From GMQP-bins7 sp963776565 (GTDB lineage: Bacteria; Actinomycetota; Thermoleophilia; Gaiellales; Gaiellaceae), in assembly GCA_963776565.1 (NCBI GenBank), contig CAVZNF010000006.1, positions 98,274-162,273 on the forward strand: 64,000 nt of DNA, in the 5' to 3' direction. The notes under the pieces were generated by a model. It did no database searches. It saw only the letters and a program-made list of their open reading frames with translations, and was not told the origin of the DNA. Every line of letters starts with the position of its first letter. Positions within the stretch are counted from its first letter, which is position 1. Of this stretch, positions 27,975-36,647 are shown piece by piece. The translations under genes and the position numbers were made by a program.

Positions 27975-29391
27975 ATGCGCCTGACGCGGAGGCAACTGGT
28001 CGGCGGCGCCGCAGCATCGGCGCTCGGCGCGGCCGGGATCTACGAGCTCGCCAACAAGCTGGGGAACGCGCCGGCGCGCGTGTCGGCCGGGCCTCGCCCG
28101 CCGGAGCAGCACCTCCTCGGCGGCATTCGCGTGGTGACGGACAACGACGTGGAAGTTCTCGTGCCCCCGCTGCATCACCAGGTGGTCACCGCGACGCTTC
28201 GGGTCGACGAGACTCCCGCCGCTCTCCGTGATGCTCGCGAGTCGCTCGAACAGGCGTTGACCGGACTCGCCGGGCGCTACGACGAGACGCCGGCGGGGCT
28301 GGGAATCACGGTGTCCTGGGGGCTGCCCTACTTCGATCGTTATGTCCAGGGTCAGGCCGCGAGGCACCTCCCGGTCGATCGCCGCGCGTCAGCAACGAGA
28401 CGGCAGGAGGTGCGCGTGCTCGAGGATGCGATCCGCTTCCCGACCGATCCCGACCCCATGGTTCTCGAGTCGAACGACGTCGCCGTCCTGCTCCGCAGCG
28501 ACTCGCTCGACCACATCGCCGTCGGTGCAACGGCGATCTTCGACGAGCTGAGCGGTCTCTTCGAGGTCACGAGCATTCGCAAGGGGTTTGTCGGAGGAGG
28601 CTTCGACGGTGGTCCCGGCCTTCCGAAGCAGATGGCTCTCGCCGCAGGCATCCCTGGGGCCGATCTCATTCCGCACGGAGCGGAGCTCTTCCTTGGTTTC
28701 ACGTCCACGCAGAAGGCAGGGCTCGGCCCGTCGAAGATCGCGAACATCGAGACCCTCGGCTACGCCGACCTCGGCCGATCGGCGTACTTCGCGCACGGGA
28801 CGCACATGCATCTGTCGCACCTGTTCGAGGATCTCGCCGCCTGGTACCAGATCTTCGACTTCCAGGATCGCGTGGACACGACCTTCCGGCCGAAGCTTCA
28901 CGTTCCGCGCTACACGCAGACGGTTCCGCAAGGGCCGGACGACGTGCAATCGAGAGCGCACGTACGCACGGACTACGCTCGTTACCGGCAGATCGGGCAT
29001 TCGGGCTCGATTCAGCCGGTGTCGCGGCTCGACGGATGACGTCACCGGCTTCGACGGCACGATGTACCCGAAGGGAACGGCTGTTCCTCAGCGCGGCGAC
29101 TTCAACACGCTCGACAACCCGTTCTTCTGGACCGCCCACGAGGGCCGGGACAGGTTCTCCGACGAGCCGGCGGCGGGACTCCACTTCGTCGTCTTCAACC
29201 CGACGAGCGACGACTTTCGGCGGATGCGCCTGGCGATGGACGGCGTGATGCCCCACGGCGCTCCGCTCGAGTTCGAGACCGGGAGCACCGGACGCGGCTT
29301 CAACTCGATCCTCGCCACCACGCACCGCCAGAACTTTCTGGTGCCGCCGCGCGCTCACCGCTCCTTCCCGCTCTCCGAGCTCCGCGGCTAG
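27975..29391 (+). CDS. Tat-exported DyP-peroxidase-like protein (one frame break)
   Basis: About 471 residues after correction. The N-terminus has a twin-arginine signal (MRLTRRQLVGGAAASALGAA). The mature region resembles Dyp-type peroxidases and related Tat proteins: VVTDNDVEVLVPPLHHQVVT, then GFVGGGFDGGPGLPKQM, and a C-terminal half with DVTGFDGTMYPKG, FFWTAHEGRDRF and FNSILATTHRQNFLVPPRAH. The usual heme-pocket GxxDG is only approximately present, so heme peroxidase activity is tentative. A +1 break at about 29030 would otherwise stop the protein at 29039. Coupled to the lipoprotein gene upstream. Confidence 0.6.
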
Positions 29392-29420
29392 AGCGGCGTC
29401 CGCGCCTGCCCGTGGCGGAC

Positions 29421-29449
29421 TTGAACCTGACCCGCGCAAGCACGATACT
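29421..29449 (+). promoter_or_regulatory. Sigma-70-type promoter of the liv operon
   Basis: TTGAAC (29421-29426), a 17-nt spacer, then GATACT (29444-29449). This is the best full -35/-10 pair in the window. Unlike most genes here it leaves a leader of about 70 nt before the livK start, with AGGAGG-like purines (GAGGA at 29517-29521) just before the GTG. Confidence 0.6.
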
Positions 29450-29527
29450 TGCGCCGACGCTGGCGAAGGCACACGCGCGATGCCTTCGCTCGGCCTGGCA
29501 GGTTCATCCGAACCGAGGAGGACTCGA

Positions 29528-30830
29528 GTGAGGAACAAGATCTTGATCGGCAGCGCGATTGCAGCGCTGGCGATGCTCGTTGCAGGCGCCGCGGCAATCG
29601 CAGGGCCGGCTTCGACGGGCGGAGCTTCGGCGCTCCCGTCGACGTGCGGGCCGCTGTTCTACCAGGGCTCCGGGACGCCGAAGTTCACCATCGTCTCGGA
29701 TCTGCCGCTGCAGGGTGCCGGCCGTGCGCAGAACCTCTTGATGGGTCAGGCGATCCGGTACGTGCTCTCCACCCAGTACAAGTTCAAGGCGGGCAAGTAC
29801 ACGGTCGGCTATCAGGAGTGCGACGACTCGACCGCGCAGGCGGGGCGCTACGACCCGGCGGTCTGCTCGTCGAATGCACGAGGGTATGCCTCCAACAAGC
29901 AGGTCATCGGGGTGCTCGGGACGTTCAACTCGGGTTGCTCCAAGCTCGAGCTCCCGATCCTGAACCGTGCTCCTGGCGGCAGTGTTGCGATGGTCTCGTC
30001 GGCGAACACCGCGGTGGGCCTGACGCACTACGCGCCGTGGAACGACCCCGGTGAGCCGAACATCTACTACCCGACCAAGAAGCGGAACTACGTCCGGGTC
30101 GCGGCCTCCGACGACTTCCAGGGGCCGGCGATGGCGGACTTCTTCAAGAAGCTCAAGAAGAAGAACGTGTACATCCTCCAGGACAACACGACGTTCGGGA
30201 AGGGCGTTGCGCAGGGCTTCCAGTCGCGGGCGAACAAGCTCGGGATCAAGGTGCTCGCCTTCGAGGCCTGGAGCGAGAAGGCAACCGACTACACGGCGAT
30301 CGCCCAGAAGATCAAGGACTCGGGCGCGCAGTCCGTGTACCTCGGCGGTCTCGTGTGCGACAACGGCGTGAAGCTGCTGAAGGACCTCCGGTCCGTCCTC
30401 GGACCGAAGCTCGTGATGGGTGGCCCCGACGGCTGGACGCCCGAGTCGGCGACGCTCGCCGCAGGCTCGGCAGCTCAGGGCTTCTTCATCACCTATGCGG
30501 GTCAGCCGCTCGTGACGCTCGGCCCGAAGGGCAAGGCGTTCGTCGCCGGGTCTGACGAAGTACGCGAAGGTGAAGGGCCAGATGCCCCCGTATCCGATCT
30601 ATCAGGGGCAGTCCGCGCAGGTCATGCTCGACGCGATCGCGCGCTCGAACGGGACGCGGAGCTCGGTCAGCGCCCAGCTGTTCAAGACCAACGTCAAGAA
30701 CGGCATCATGGGCACCTTCCACTTCGACAAGTTCGGCGACATTGCGCCGAACAAGTACATCACCATCGAGGTGCTCAAGGGCAACGCAGGCGTCTACAGG
30801 GACGTCGTCGTTACCAAGACCAAGACGTAA
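29528..30830 (+). CDS. livK: Branched-chain amino acid ABC transporter, substrate-binding protein (one frame break)
   Basis: Exported periplasmic-type binding protein (peripla_BP_6 family) that delivers leucine, isoleucine, valine or related ligands to LivHMGF. The protein is about 433 residues after correction. The GTG start is followed by a signal peptide (VRNKILIGSAIAALAMLVAG), then FTIVSDLPLQGAGRAQ, DDSTAQAGRYDPAVC, VIGVLGTFNSGC, YILQDNTTFGKGVAQGF and MGGPDGWTP. A +1 break at about 30548-30553 is followed by LTKYAKVKGQMPPYPIYQGQ and the C-terminal lobe. No lipobox is evident. The ligand cannot be told from sequence alone. A hairpin separates it from livH. Confidence 0.88.
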
Positions 30831-30858
30831 GCGCGGAGCAAGGAACGACGTAGCGAGA

Positions 30859-30890
30859 GCTGGGGAAGGGCCTTCGGGCTCTTCCCCAGC
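30859..30890 (+). terminator. Intercistronic hairpin after livK
   Basis: GCTGGGGAAG and CTTCCCCAGC form a perfect 10-bp stem around a 12-nt loop. No U-run follows and livH begins soon after, so it more likely attenuates or protects the livK end of the mRNA than ends transcription. Binding-protein genes are often expressed above their membrane partners. Confidence 0.55.
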
Positions 30891-30906
30891 CCTATAGGAG
30901 GCCGTT

Positions 30907-31989
30907 ACGACCACCGGGGCATACGCAGAAGCTGTCCGGCCTAGGCGGCGACGGAGGCCGATCTCGTCGCTGATCGTCCCCGGGATCGGGCTCACTCTCG
31001 TGGGCCTCGTCGTGGTCTGGCTCGCGGTCAACCTGTTCAAGGACTGGAGCACGTTCCTCCAGCTCTCGTTCTCGGGGCTCACGCGGGGCTCGATGTACGC
31101 GCTCGTCGCGCTCGGCTACACGCTCGTCTACGGGATCCTCGAGCTGATCAATTTCGCCCACGGCGACGTCTTCATGATCGGCGGGATGATCACGGCGACC
31201 TTCGTGATCCAGGTCTTCGACCTCAGCTCGCACCCGTCGATGTCGTCGCTGCTACCGGTGATCCTCATCTCGCTGGCCGTAGCGATGATCGGATGCGGCC
31301 TGCTCAACACGACGATCGAGCGGGTGGCCTACAAGCCGTTACGCGGTGCGCCGCGCCTGGTGCCGCTGATAACCGCGGTCGGCGTGGCGTTCATCCTCGA
31401 GAACATCGCGTTCATCTGGAAGGGTCCGAGGCCGGTCTCGCTCCCGCCGAACACGCTTCCGACCAGCGCGATCTTCACGCTCGGGACGTGCCCGAAGTGC
31501 GCGACGTACAGGTGGGATCAGTTCTTCGTCCTGCTCGTCACGGTTCCGGTCCTGCTCGGGCTCGTGTGGCTCGTCCGCTACACGAAGCGCGGAAAGGCGA
31601 TGCGGGCGACGGCCCAGGACAAGGACGCCGCCGCGATGATGGGCATCGACGTCAACCGGACGATCTCGTTCACGTTCCTCGTCGCGGGCGCGCTCGCGGG
31701 CGCAGCCGGCGTCATCTTCACGCTGTACGGGACGACGATCCAGTTCAACACGGGCTTCACGCTCGGCCTCATCGCGTTCACCGCTGCAGTGCTGGGCGGG
31801 ATCGGGAACCTTCCGGGCGCCGTTCTCGGCGGCCTTCTGATCGGATTCATCCAGGACTACAACGAGGGTCTCTCGTGGCACGCGCCAGGTTCGGCATGGA
31901 CCAACTCCATCGTGTTCGGGATCCTCATCCTCATACTCGTCTTCCGTCCGCAAGGGCTGCTGGGCGAGCACACTCCGGAGGGCGGCTAG
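30907..31989 (+). CDS. livH: Branched-chain amino acid ABC transporter permease LivH
   Basis: Polytopic permease. Family blocks include GLTRGSMYALVALGYTLVYG, INFAHGDVFMIGG, and the C-terminal FNTGFTLGLIAFTAAVLGGI with NLPGAVLGGLLIGF. A strong Shine-Dalgarno AGGAGG (30896-30901) stands 5 nt before an in-frame ACG at 30907; the intervening 31 codons read naturally (RPRRRRPISSLIVPGIGL). The first conventional start is GTG 31000, which has no ribosome site. I take 30907 as the start; ACG is rare and may be a miscalled ATG. From there the protein has 360 residues. Its stop directly abuts the livM ATG. Confidence 0.88.
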   Translation, partial: TTTGAYAEAVRPRRRRRPISSLIVPGIGLTLVGLVVVWLAVNLFKDWSTFLQLSFSGLTRGSMYALVALGYTLVYGILELINFAHGDVFMIGGMITATFVIQVFDLSSHPSMSSLLPVILISLAVAMIGCGLLNTTIERVAYKPLRGAPRLVPLITAVGVAFILENIAFIWKGPRPVSLPPNTLPTSAIFTLGTCPKCATYRWDQFFVLLVTVPVLLGLVWLVRYTKRGKAMRATAQDKDAAAMMGIDVNRTISFTFLVAGALAGAAGVIFTLYGTTIQFNTGFTLGLIAFTAAVLGGIGNLPGAVLGGLLIGFIQDYNEGLSWHAPGSAWTNSIVFGILILILVFRPQGLLGEHTPEGG

Positions 31990-33492
31990 ATGGCCCGCCA
32001 ACGAGGCGGCAGTCGCCTCTACAGGGGCGTCTTCCGTCTCCTCGAGGGGATCGGCTTGAAGAACGCCCGGGCGCGCTGGGAGAGCCAGTCGCCGTTCATT
32101 CAACGCGCGGTCCCGCCGCTCGTGATCGCGGCGCTCGTGATCCTCGTGATGCTGCCCTTCCGGGCCCCAGACCCCGCGGCGCTCGTCCTGCTCGCGATCG
32201 TGTACGCCCTCTACGTCATGCCCCGACGCTGGCGAAGGTGGGCGCTGCCCGCGACGATCCTCGCGTTCGCGGTCGCGTACCCGTTCCTCATCCAGCAGAC
32301 GAACTACCAGCGGTTCCTGTTCGAGGTTCCGATCTTCAACAGCTTCCCGAGCATCGACACGATGGCGGTGATGGCCATCTTCGCGATGATGGCCGTGGGC
32401 CTGAACATGGTCGTCGGCTACGCGGGCCTCCTCGACCTCGGTTACGTCGCGTTCTACGCGCTCGGCGCCTACACGGCGGCCTGGCTCGCCTCGCCGCACG
32501 CATCGCAGTTCACCCTGGGCGGGAAGCCGATCGACGTCAATATCGGCGGCATCGGTGTGACGGAGGGACTCGGTGGGATCCACATCTCGATCTGGGTCGT
32601 TCTGCTCGCCGCTGCGATCGTCACGGCCGTGGGCGGAATCCTCATCGGCCTGCCGACGCTGCGGCTGCGTGGCGACTACCTCGCGATCGTCACGCTCGGG
32701 TTCGGGGAGATCATCGCCGAGGTCGCGCGCAACGGCGACAGCGAGACGCTCGGCTTCAACCTGACTGGCGGGCCGCCCGGCATCAACCCGATCGACCCGC
32801 CGGGGTTCGGCGTGTGGCTCGCCGACCATCTCGGGCTGCCGGCCAACTACATCGAGAAGTCCGGCCAGTACGTGAACTTCGTCAGCCTCTTCTACTGGTC
32901 GGCGATCGTGCTCCTTCTGATCACGATCTTCTGCAGCATCAGGATGCGCGATTCACGGCTCGGCCGCGCGTGGATCGCCATCCGCGAGGACGAGGTCGCC
33001 GCAGCGGCGATGGGGATCCCGCTCATGCGGACCAAGACCTGGGCCTACGCGTCCGGCGCGTTCTTCGGCGGCGTGGCCGGTGCCTGGTTCGGCTCGTTCA
33101 AACAAGGCGTCTTCCCGGACGACTTCTACTTCGGTATCTCGATCTTCATCCTCTCCATGGTGATCCTCGGCGGGATGGGCAACGTGTGGGGTGTCGTCGC
33201 GGGAGCTGCTCTCCTCACGTACCTGAACCAAGAAGGGCTTGCGAGCATGTCGGCGTGGTTCAACGACAAGGTTCTCCCATGTGACCCGAACGTGCAGGAC
33301 CCGGCGAAGGTCATCAGCGGGGGCTGCGTGAACGCGCCGCTCGTCGCGACGGGAATCTACGGCGCGATCATCGTCATCGTGATGTTATTCCGGCCGGAAG
33401 GCCTGATCCCCGAGCGGCGCCGGCAACTCGAGTTCGAGACCGGCGTCCACGACGAGCCTCTGATGGACGTCCGACATGCGCCAGAGGAGTAG
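31990..33492 (+). CDS. livM: Branched-chain amino acid ABC transporter permease LivM
   Basis: Second permease subunit, 500 residues with an N-terminal hydrophobic extension. Recognisable blocks are AIFAMMAVGLNMVVGYAGLL, LGYVAFYALGAYTAA, LRGDYLAIVTLGFGEII, GRAWIAIREDEVAAAAMGI and GGMGNVWGVVAGAAL. About ten membrane segments are visible. A short cysteine-containing insert (LPCDPNVQDPAKVISGGCV) near the C-terminus would lie in an extracytoplasmic loop. The charged C-terminal tail ends in HAPEE. It follows livH with no gap and precedes livG by 6 nt. Confidence 0.93.
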   Translation: MARQRGGSRLYRGVFRLLEGIGLKNARARWESQSPFIQRAVPPLVIAALVILVMLPFRAPDPAALVLLAIVYALYVMPRRWRRWALPATILAFAVAYPFLIQQTNYQRFLFEVPIFNSFPSIDTMAVMAIFAMMAVGLNMVVGYAGLLDLGYVAFYALGAYTAAWLASPHASQFTLGGKPIDVNIGGIGVTEGLGGIHISIWVVLLAAAIVTAVGGILIGLPTLRLRGDYLAIVTLGFGEIIAEVARNGDSETLGFNLTGGPPGINPIDPPGFGVWLADHLGLPANYIEKSGQYVNFVSLFYWSAIVLLLITIFCSIRMRDSRLGRAWIAIREDEVAAAAMGIPLMRTKTWAYASGAFFGGVAGAWFGSFKQGVFPDDFYFGISIFILSMVILGGMGNVWGVVAGAALLTYLNQEGLASMSAWFNDKVLPCDPNVQDPAKVISGGCVNAPLVATGIYGAIIVIVMLFRPEGLIPERRRQLEFETGVHDEPLMDVRHAPEE

Positions 33493-33498
33493 CCGGAC

Positions 33499-34275
33499 GT
33501 GACCGAACTCCTGCTCGAGACGATTGCTCTCCGCAAGGAGTTCGGCGGCTTGGTCGCCGTCGACGACGTCGACTTCACGATCCCGCTCGGGTCGATCGTC
33601 AGCCTCATCGGTCCGAACGGTGCCGGGAAGACGACGTTCTTCAACATGATCACGGGCGTCTACAAGCCCACGGACGGGCGAGTGATCTTCGACAGCAAGG
33701 ACATCGGCGGCAAGCCCCCGCATGCCGCCACCGAGCGCGGCATCGGCCGCACGTTCCAGAACATCCGGCTCTTCCAGCAGATGACGTCCGTCGAGAACGT
33801 GCTCGTCGGCATGCATTGCCGGCTTCATAGCCGCATCATCCCGAGCATCCTCGGGCTCCCCGGGGTTCGGCGCGAGGAGCGTGAGGCAAGGGAGAGAGCC
33901 CGCGAGCTCCTTGCGTACTGTGACCTCGCGGGCCATGAGGACGAGTACGCGCGCAACCTGTCGTACGGGGATCAGCGGCGCCTCGAGGTCGCTCGGGCGC
34001 TCGCGACTCAGCCGAAGCTTCTCCTCCTCGACGAGCCGACGGCCGGGATGAATCCGCAGGAGACGGCCGAGTTCGTCGACTTCATCTTCAGGATGCGCGA
34101 GGACGAGAAGCTCACGATCCTCCTGATCGAGCACGACATGAAGCTCGTCATGGGCGTGTCCGACCGAGTCACGGTGCTGGAGTACGGAGCGAAGATCGCC
34201 GAGGGCGAAGCGAAGGATGTTCAGTCGAACCCGCGGGTGATCGAGGCGTATCTCGGGAAGGCGGCTGTGTCGTGA
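33499..34275 (+). CDS. livG: Branched-chain amino acid ABC transporter ATPase LivG
   Basis: Cytoplasmic ATPase that energises the transporter. The 258-residue protein has Walker A GPNGAGKTT, a Q-loop region RTFQNIRLF, the signature LSYGDQRRLEVARAL (the LivG-type variant of LSGGQ), Walker B LLLLDEPTAGMNP and the switch histidine in IEHDMKLVM. It starts with GTG and overlaps livF by 4 nt. Confidence 0.95.
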   Translation: MTELLLETIALRKEFGGLVAVDDVDFTIPLGSIVSLIGPNGAGKTTFFNMITGVYKPTDGRVIFDSKDIGGKPPHAATERGIGRTFQNIRLFQQMTSVENVLVGMHCRLHSRIIPSILGLPGVRREEREARERARELLAYCDLAGHEDEYARNLSYGDQRRLEVARALATQPKLLLLDEPTAGMNPQETAEFVDFIFRMREDEKLTILLIEHDMKLVMGVSDRVTVLEYGAKIAEGEAKDVQSNPRVIEAYLGKAAVS

Positions 34276-35016
34276 CCGAGACCGCCACCGCCACCCGAGA
34301 ACGCGCTCGTCCTCGAACTCGACGCGATCGAGACGTACTACGGCACGATCCGTGCACTGCGCGGCGTCTCGCTCGAGGTGCGCGCGGGCGAGATCGTGAC
34401 GCTGCTCGGCGCGAACGGGGCCGGGAAGACGACGACGCTGCGTTCGATCAACGGCCTCAACCGACCGCGCCGCGGGACCATCACCTTCGCGGGCCAGGAG
34501 ATCACGACTATTCCCGCCCACAGCATCGTGAAGCTCGGCATCTCGCAATCGCCCGAGGGGCGGAAGCTCTTCCCGCGGATGACCGTCGTCGAGAACCTCG
34601 AGATGGGCGCCTTCCAACGCTCGGATCGCGCGGAGATCAAGGAGGACATGGAGCGCGTCTTCACGCTCTTCCCGCGGCTCGCCGAGCGCCGAACGCAGAA
34701 GGCGGGGACGATGTCGGGAGGCGAGCAGCAGATGTGCGCGATCGGACGCGCGATGATGGCGAGGCCGAAGCTGCTGATGCTCGACGAGCCGTCCATGGGC
34801 CTCGCGCCGATCTTCGTGGAGCGGATCTTCGAGACGATCGTCGAGATCAACAAGCAAGGGACGCCGATCCTCCTCGTGGAGCAGAACGCCCTCATGGCGC
34901 TCGAGGTCGCGGACCGTGGGTACGTCCTCGAGACAGGAAGCATCGTCCTCGAGGGGCCGGCCGCGGATCTCAAGACGAACGAGCAGGTCAGAAAGACCTA
35001 CCTCGGCGAAAGCTGA
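34272..35016 (+). CDS. livF: Branched-chain amino acid ABC transporter ATPase LivF (one frame break)
   Basis: Partner ATPase of LivG, about 247 residues. After the GTG start (overlapping the livG stop) come MTETATAT and, past a +1 break at about 34293-34296, LELDAIETYYGTIRALRGVS. Motifs are Walker A GANGAGKTTTLRS, the signature MSGGEQQMCAIGRAMM, Walker B LLMLDEPSMGLAP and VEQNALMALEVADRGYVLE. The break lies in a CCC run and removing one C restores the frame. The 3' end overlaps the convergent LarA-like gene by 19 nt. Confidence 0.92.
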
Positions 35017-36515
35017 GGCGGCCCGACCAGGAGCGGGACGTACGGCGGCGCCAGCAGGACGCCAACTCGTGCGCGCCCACCCGCAAGCCCGTGCGCCATC
35101 TCGAGCGCGCTCGCGATCGAGTGGCTCGGGACGAAGCCGAGCGCACGCGCGGCGACGGCGTCTCGGCTCCCCGCGACGATGACTCGGCCGAGGCGAGAGA
35201 GCGCGGGCTGACACCCGGCCCAGTCGGCGTGCGGGAGAAGCGGGTGGCACGTGCGACCCGCTCGGTAGGCGGCGACGGCGCGATCGTCGAATGCGGCAGC
35301 CTGCTCGGCCGCGGCGAGCGCGCTCGCGTCGCCGCTCGCGAGCGTGTCGAAGAGCCGGCGGTACGGCTCCTGCGTCCCATGGGCGAAGGAGCGTGCGAGC
35401 GAGTGGACGAGAATCAGCGTCCCGCCTTCGCGGATCGGGAACGCGTCACGCCACAGGCGGAGAGCGAGCCCGAGTGCGGTCGCCGCTGACGTCACCGGGT
35501 TGAGCAGCTCGCGTGGTAGGTGCTGCCCGATCCACGGCACCCCGACGACGAGTGCGTCGACCGGCTCGGCCAGTCGAGCGCCGCGAAGCTCGATCGTGCG
35601 GATGAGCGCCTCCGCATGCGCGACGGACGGTGTCCCTGCGAACACCGCCGTCGTAGCGAGTACGCGACCCTGGTCGCGCAGCACTTCCCGTCGCGCGCCT
35701 GCTGGGAGGAGCGAGTACAGGCGCCGGAGCGGGGAGGTCGAGACATGCCTCAGAGCCGCAGGCGAGTGCGGGTAGTCGCGGAAGCGACCCGTCAGGCGCG
35801 GATGGTCGAGCGCGAGCGAGACACCGATTTGCGAAGGCTGCCGCGCGAGCGCCTCCTCGAGCGCGAGCGCCAGCTCCCAGGCGGGCTCGCCGGCGGCCTG
35901 CACGAGCGATTCCGCGCCGGCTGCGCGAAGCGCCGTCTCCGCGTCGCAGGCAGCGAGGAAGGCGCCCGGCCCACCATGGACGACCGTCTCAGCGGACGAC
36001 ACGACGACGACGAGATCGGTCTCCACGAGGGCGCGATTGACGCGCGCTTCGGTGCCGTCGGCGAGAGGGAACGGGACGAGATCGGGATCGGCGGCGTCGT
36101 GGACGACCACGCTCCCGCGGAAGTCCCGTGCCTGCGGAGGAGGCAGCAGGCGCTCGAGCTCGCGTCGCCCGAGTCGACGGCAGAGACCGCCGGCGACGAG
36201 GATCGTCTGCCGCTCGCCAGGGACGCCGAGCGTCGACAGCTCGTCGAGCACGGTCGCGAGCGCCTCGGGTCGCGGATCGATCTGCGCGCCGGGCAGCGGG
36301 AGCGCGGCGGGCTCGACGACGACGGTGACGCGACCGCCTTTCGGAGCCAGCCCGGAGAGCGGTGCGCCCGAGAGCGGAAAGCGCAGCGCATCGCGCACCG
36401 CTGCCTCGACGTCGACGACTCGCGACGGCGGAGCGGGCGGATACACGACGACGTCCTCGTCGCCGATCGGGACGTGGACGATGCGCGAGCCGGAGAGGAT
36501 CGGGACGCGGCGCAC
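34998..36515 (-). CDS. LarA-family (DUF2088) protein
   Basis: 505-residue cytoplasmic protein with the DUF2088 fold of nickel-pincer lactate racemase LarA. Visible parts are VEAAVRDALRFPLSGAPLSG, GRVTVVVEPAALPLPGAQ, a segment ILVAGGLCRRLGRRELERLL at the place where LarA has its ARGTHRP-type motif, HDAADPDLVPFPLADGTEAR and a long C-terminal domain. The first nickel-binding histidine of LarA is not obvious (LCRRL instead of THRP), so the substrate and cofactor are uncertain; other 2-hydroxyacids are plausible. GTG 36515 is the preferred start; a TTG 9 codons earlier is possible. Divergent from polA, with two hairpins between. Confidence 0.7.
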   Translation of the reverse strand: MRRVPILSGSRIVHVPIGDEDVVVYPPAPPSRVVDVEAAVRDALRFPLSGAPLSGLAPKGGRVTVVVEPAALPLPGAQIDPRPEALATVLDELSTLGVPGERQTILVAGGLCRRLGRRELERLLPPPQARDFRGSVVVHDAADPDLVPFPLADGTEARVNRALVETDLVVVVSSAETVVHGGPGAFLAACDAETALRAAGAESLVQAAGEPAWELALALEEALARQPSQIGVSLALDHPRLTGRFRDYPHSPAALRHVSTSPLRRLYSLLPAGARREVLRDQGRVLATTAVFAGTPSVAHAEALIRTIELRGARLAEPVDALVVGVPWIGQHLPRELLNPVTSAATALGLALRLWRDAFPIREGGTLILVHSLARSFAHGTQEPYRRLFDTLASGDASALAAAEQAAAFDDRAVAAYRAGRTCHPLLPHADWAGCQPALSRLGRVIVAGSRDAVAARALGFVPSHSIASALEMAHGLAGGRARVGVLLAPPYVPLLVGPPQLSPR

Positions 36516-36533
36516 GGGCTGAGTCTTGCGCAA

Positions 36534-36565
36534 GTCCAGGAACCTCCGAGTGGAGGTTCCTGGAC
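36534..36565. repeat. 14-bp perfect inverted repeat in the larA-like/polA divergent gap
   Basis: GTCCAGGAACCTCC and GGAGGTTCCTGGAC pair exactly around a GAGT loop. It lies 18 nt upstream of the LarA-like start, probably in its 5' leader, and 80 nt upstream of polA. Because both neighbours start here, a terminator is not expected; an operator or leader RNA hairpin is more plausible. Confidence 0.65.
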
Positions 36566-36584
36566 GCGCGACAGATCCCTGAAG

Positions 36585-36603
36585 GCGACCGCTTCGCGGT
36601 CGC
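36585..36603. repeat. Second, 8-bp inverted repeat upstream of polA
   Basis: GCGACCGC-TTC-GCGGTCGC is a compact perfect stem with a 3-nt loop, between the larger hairpin and the polA -10 element. Confidence 0.45.
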
Positions 36604-36635
36604 GGCGCATCTCGGCTTCGACCGGCGTCGGCCCA

Positions 36636-36641
36636 TAGAGT
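36636..36641 (+). promoter_or_regulatory. -10 element of polA (leaderless type)
   Basis: TAGAGT, 6 nt before the GTG start of polA. Confidence 0.5.
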
Positions 36642-36647
36642 TGGGCC

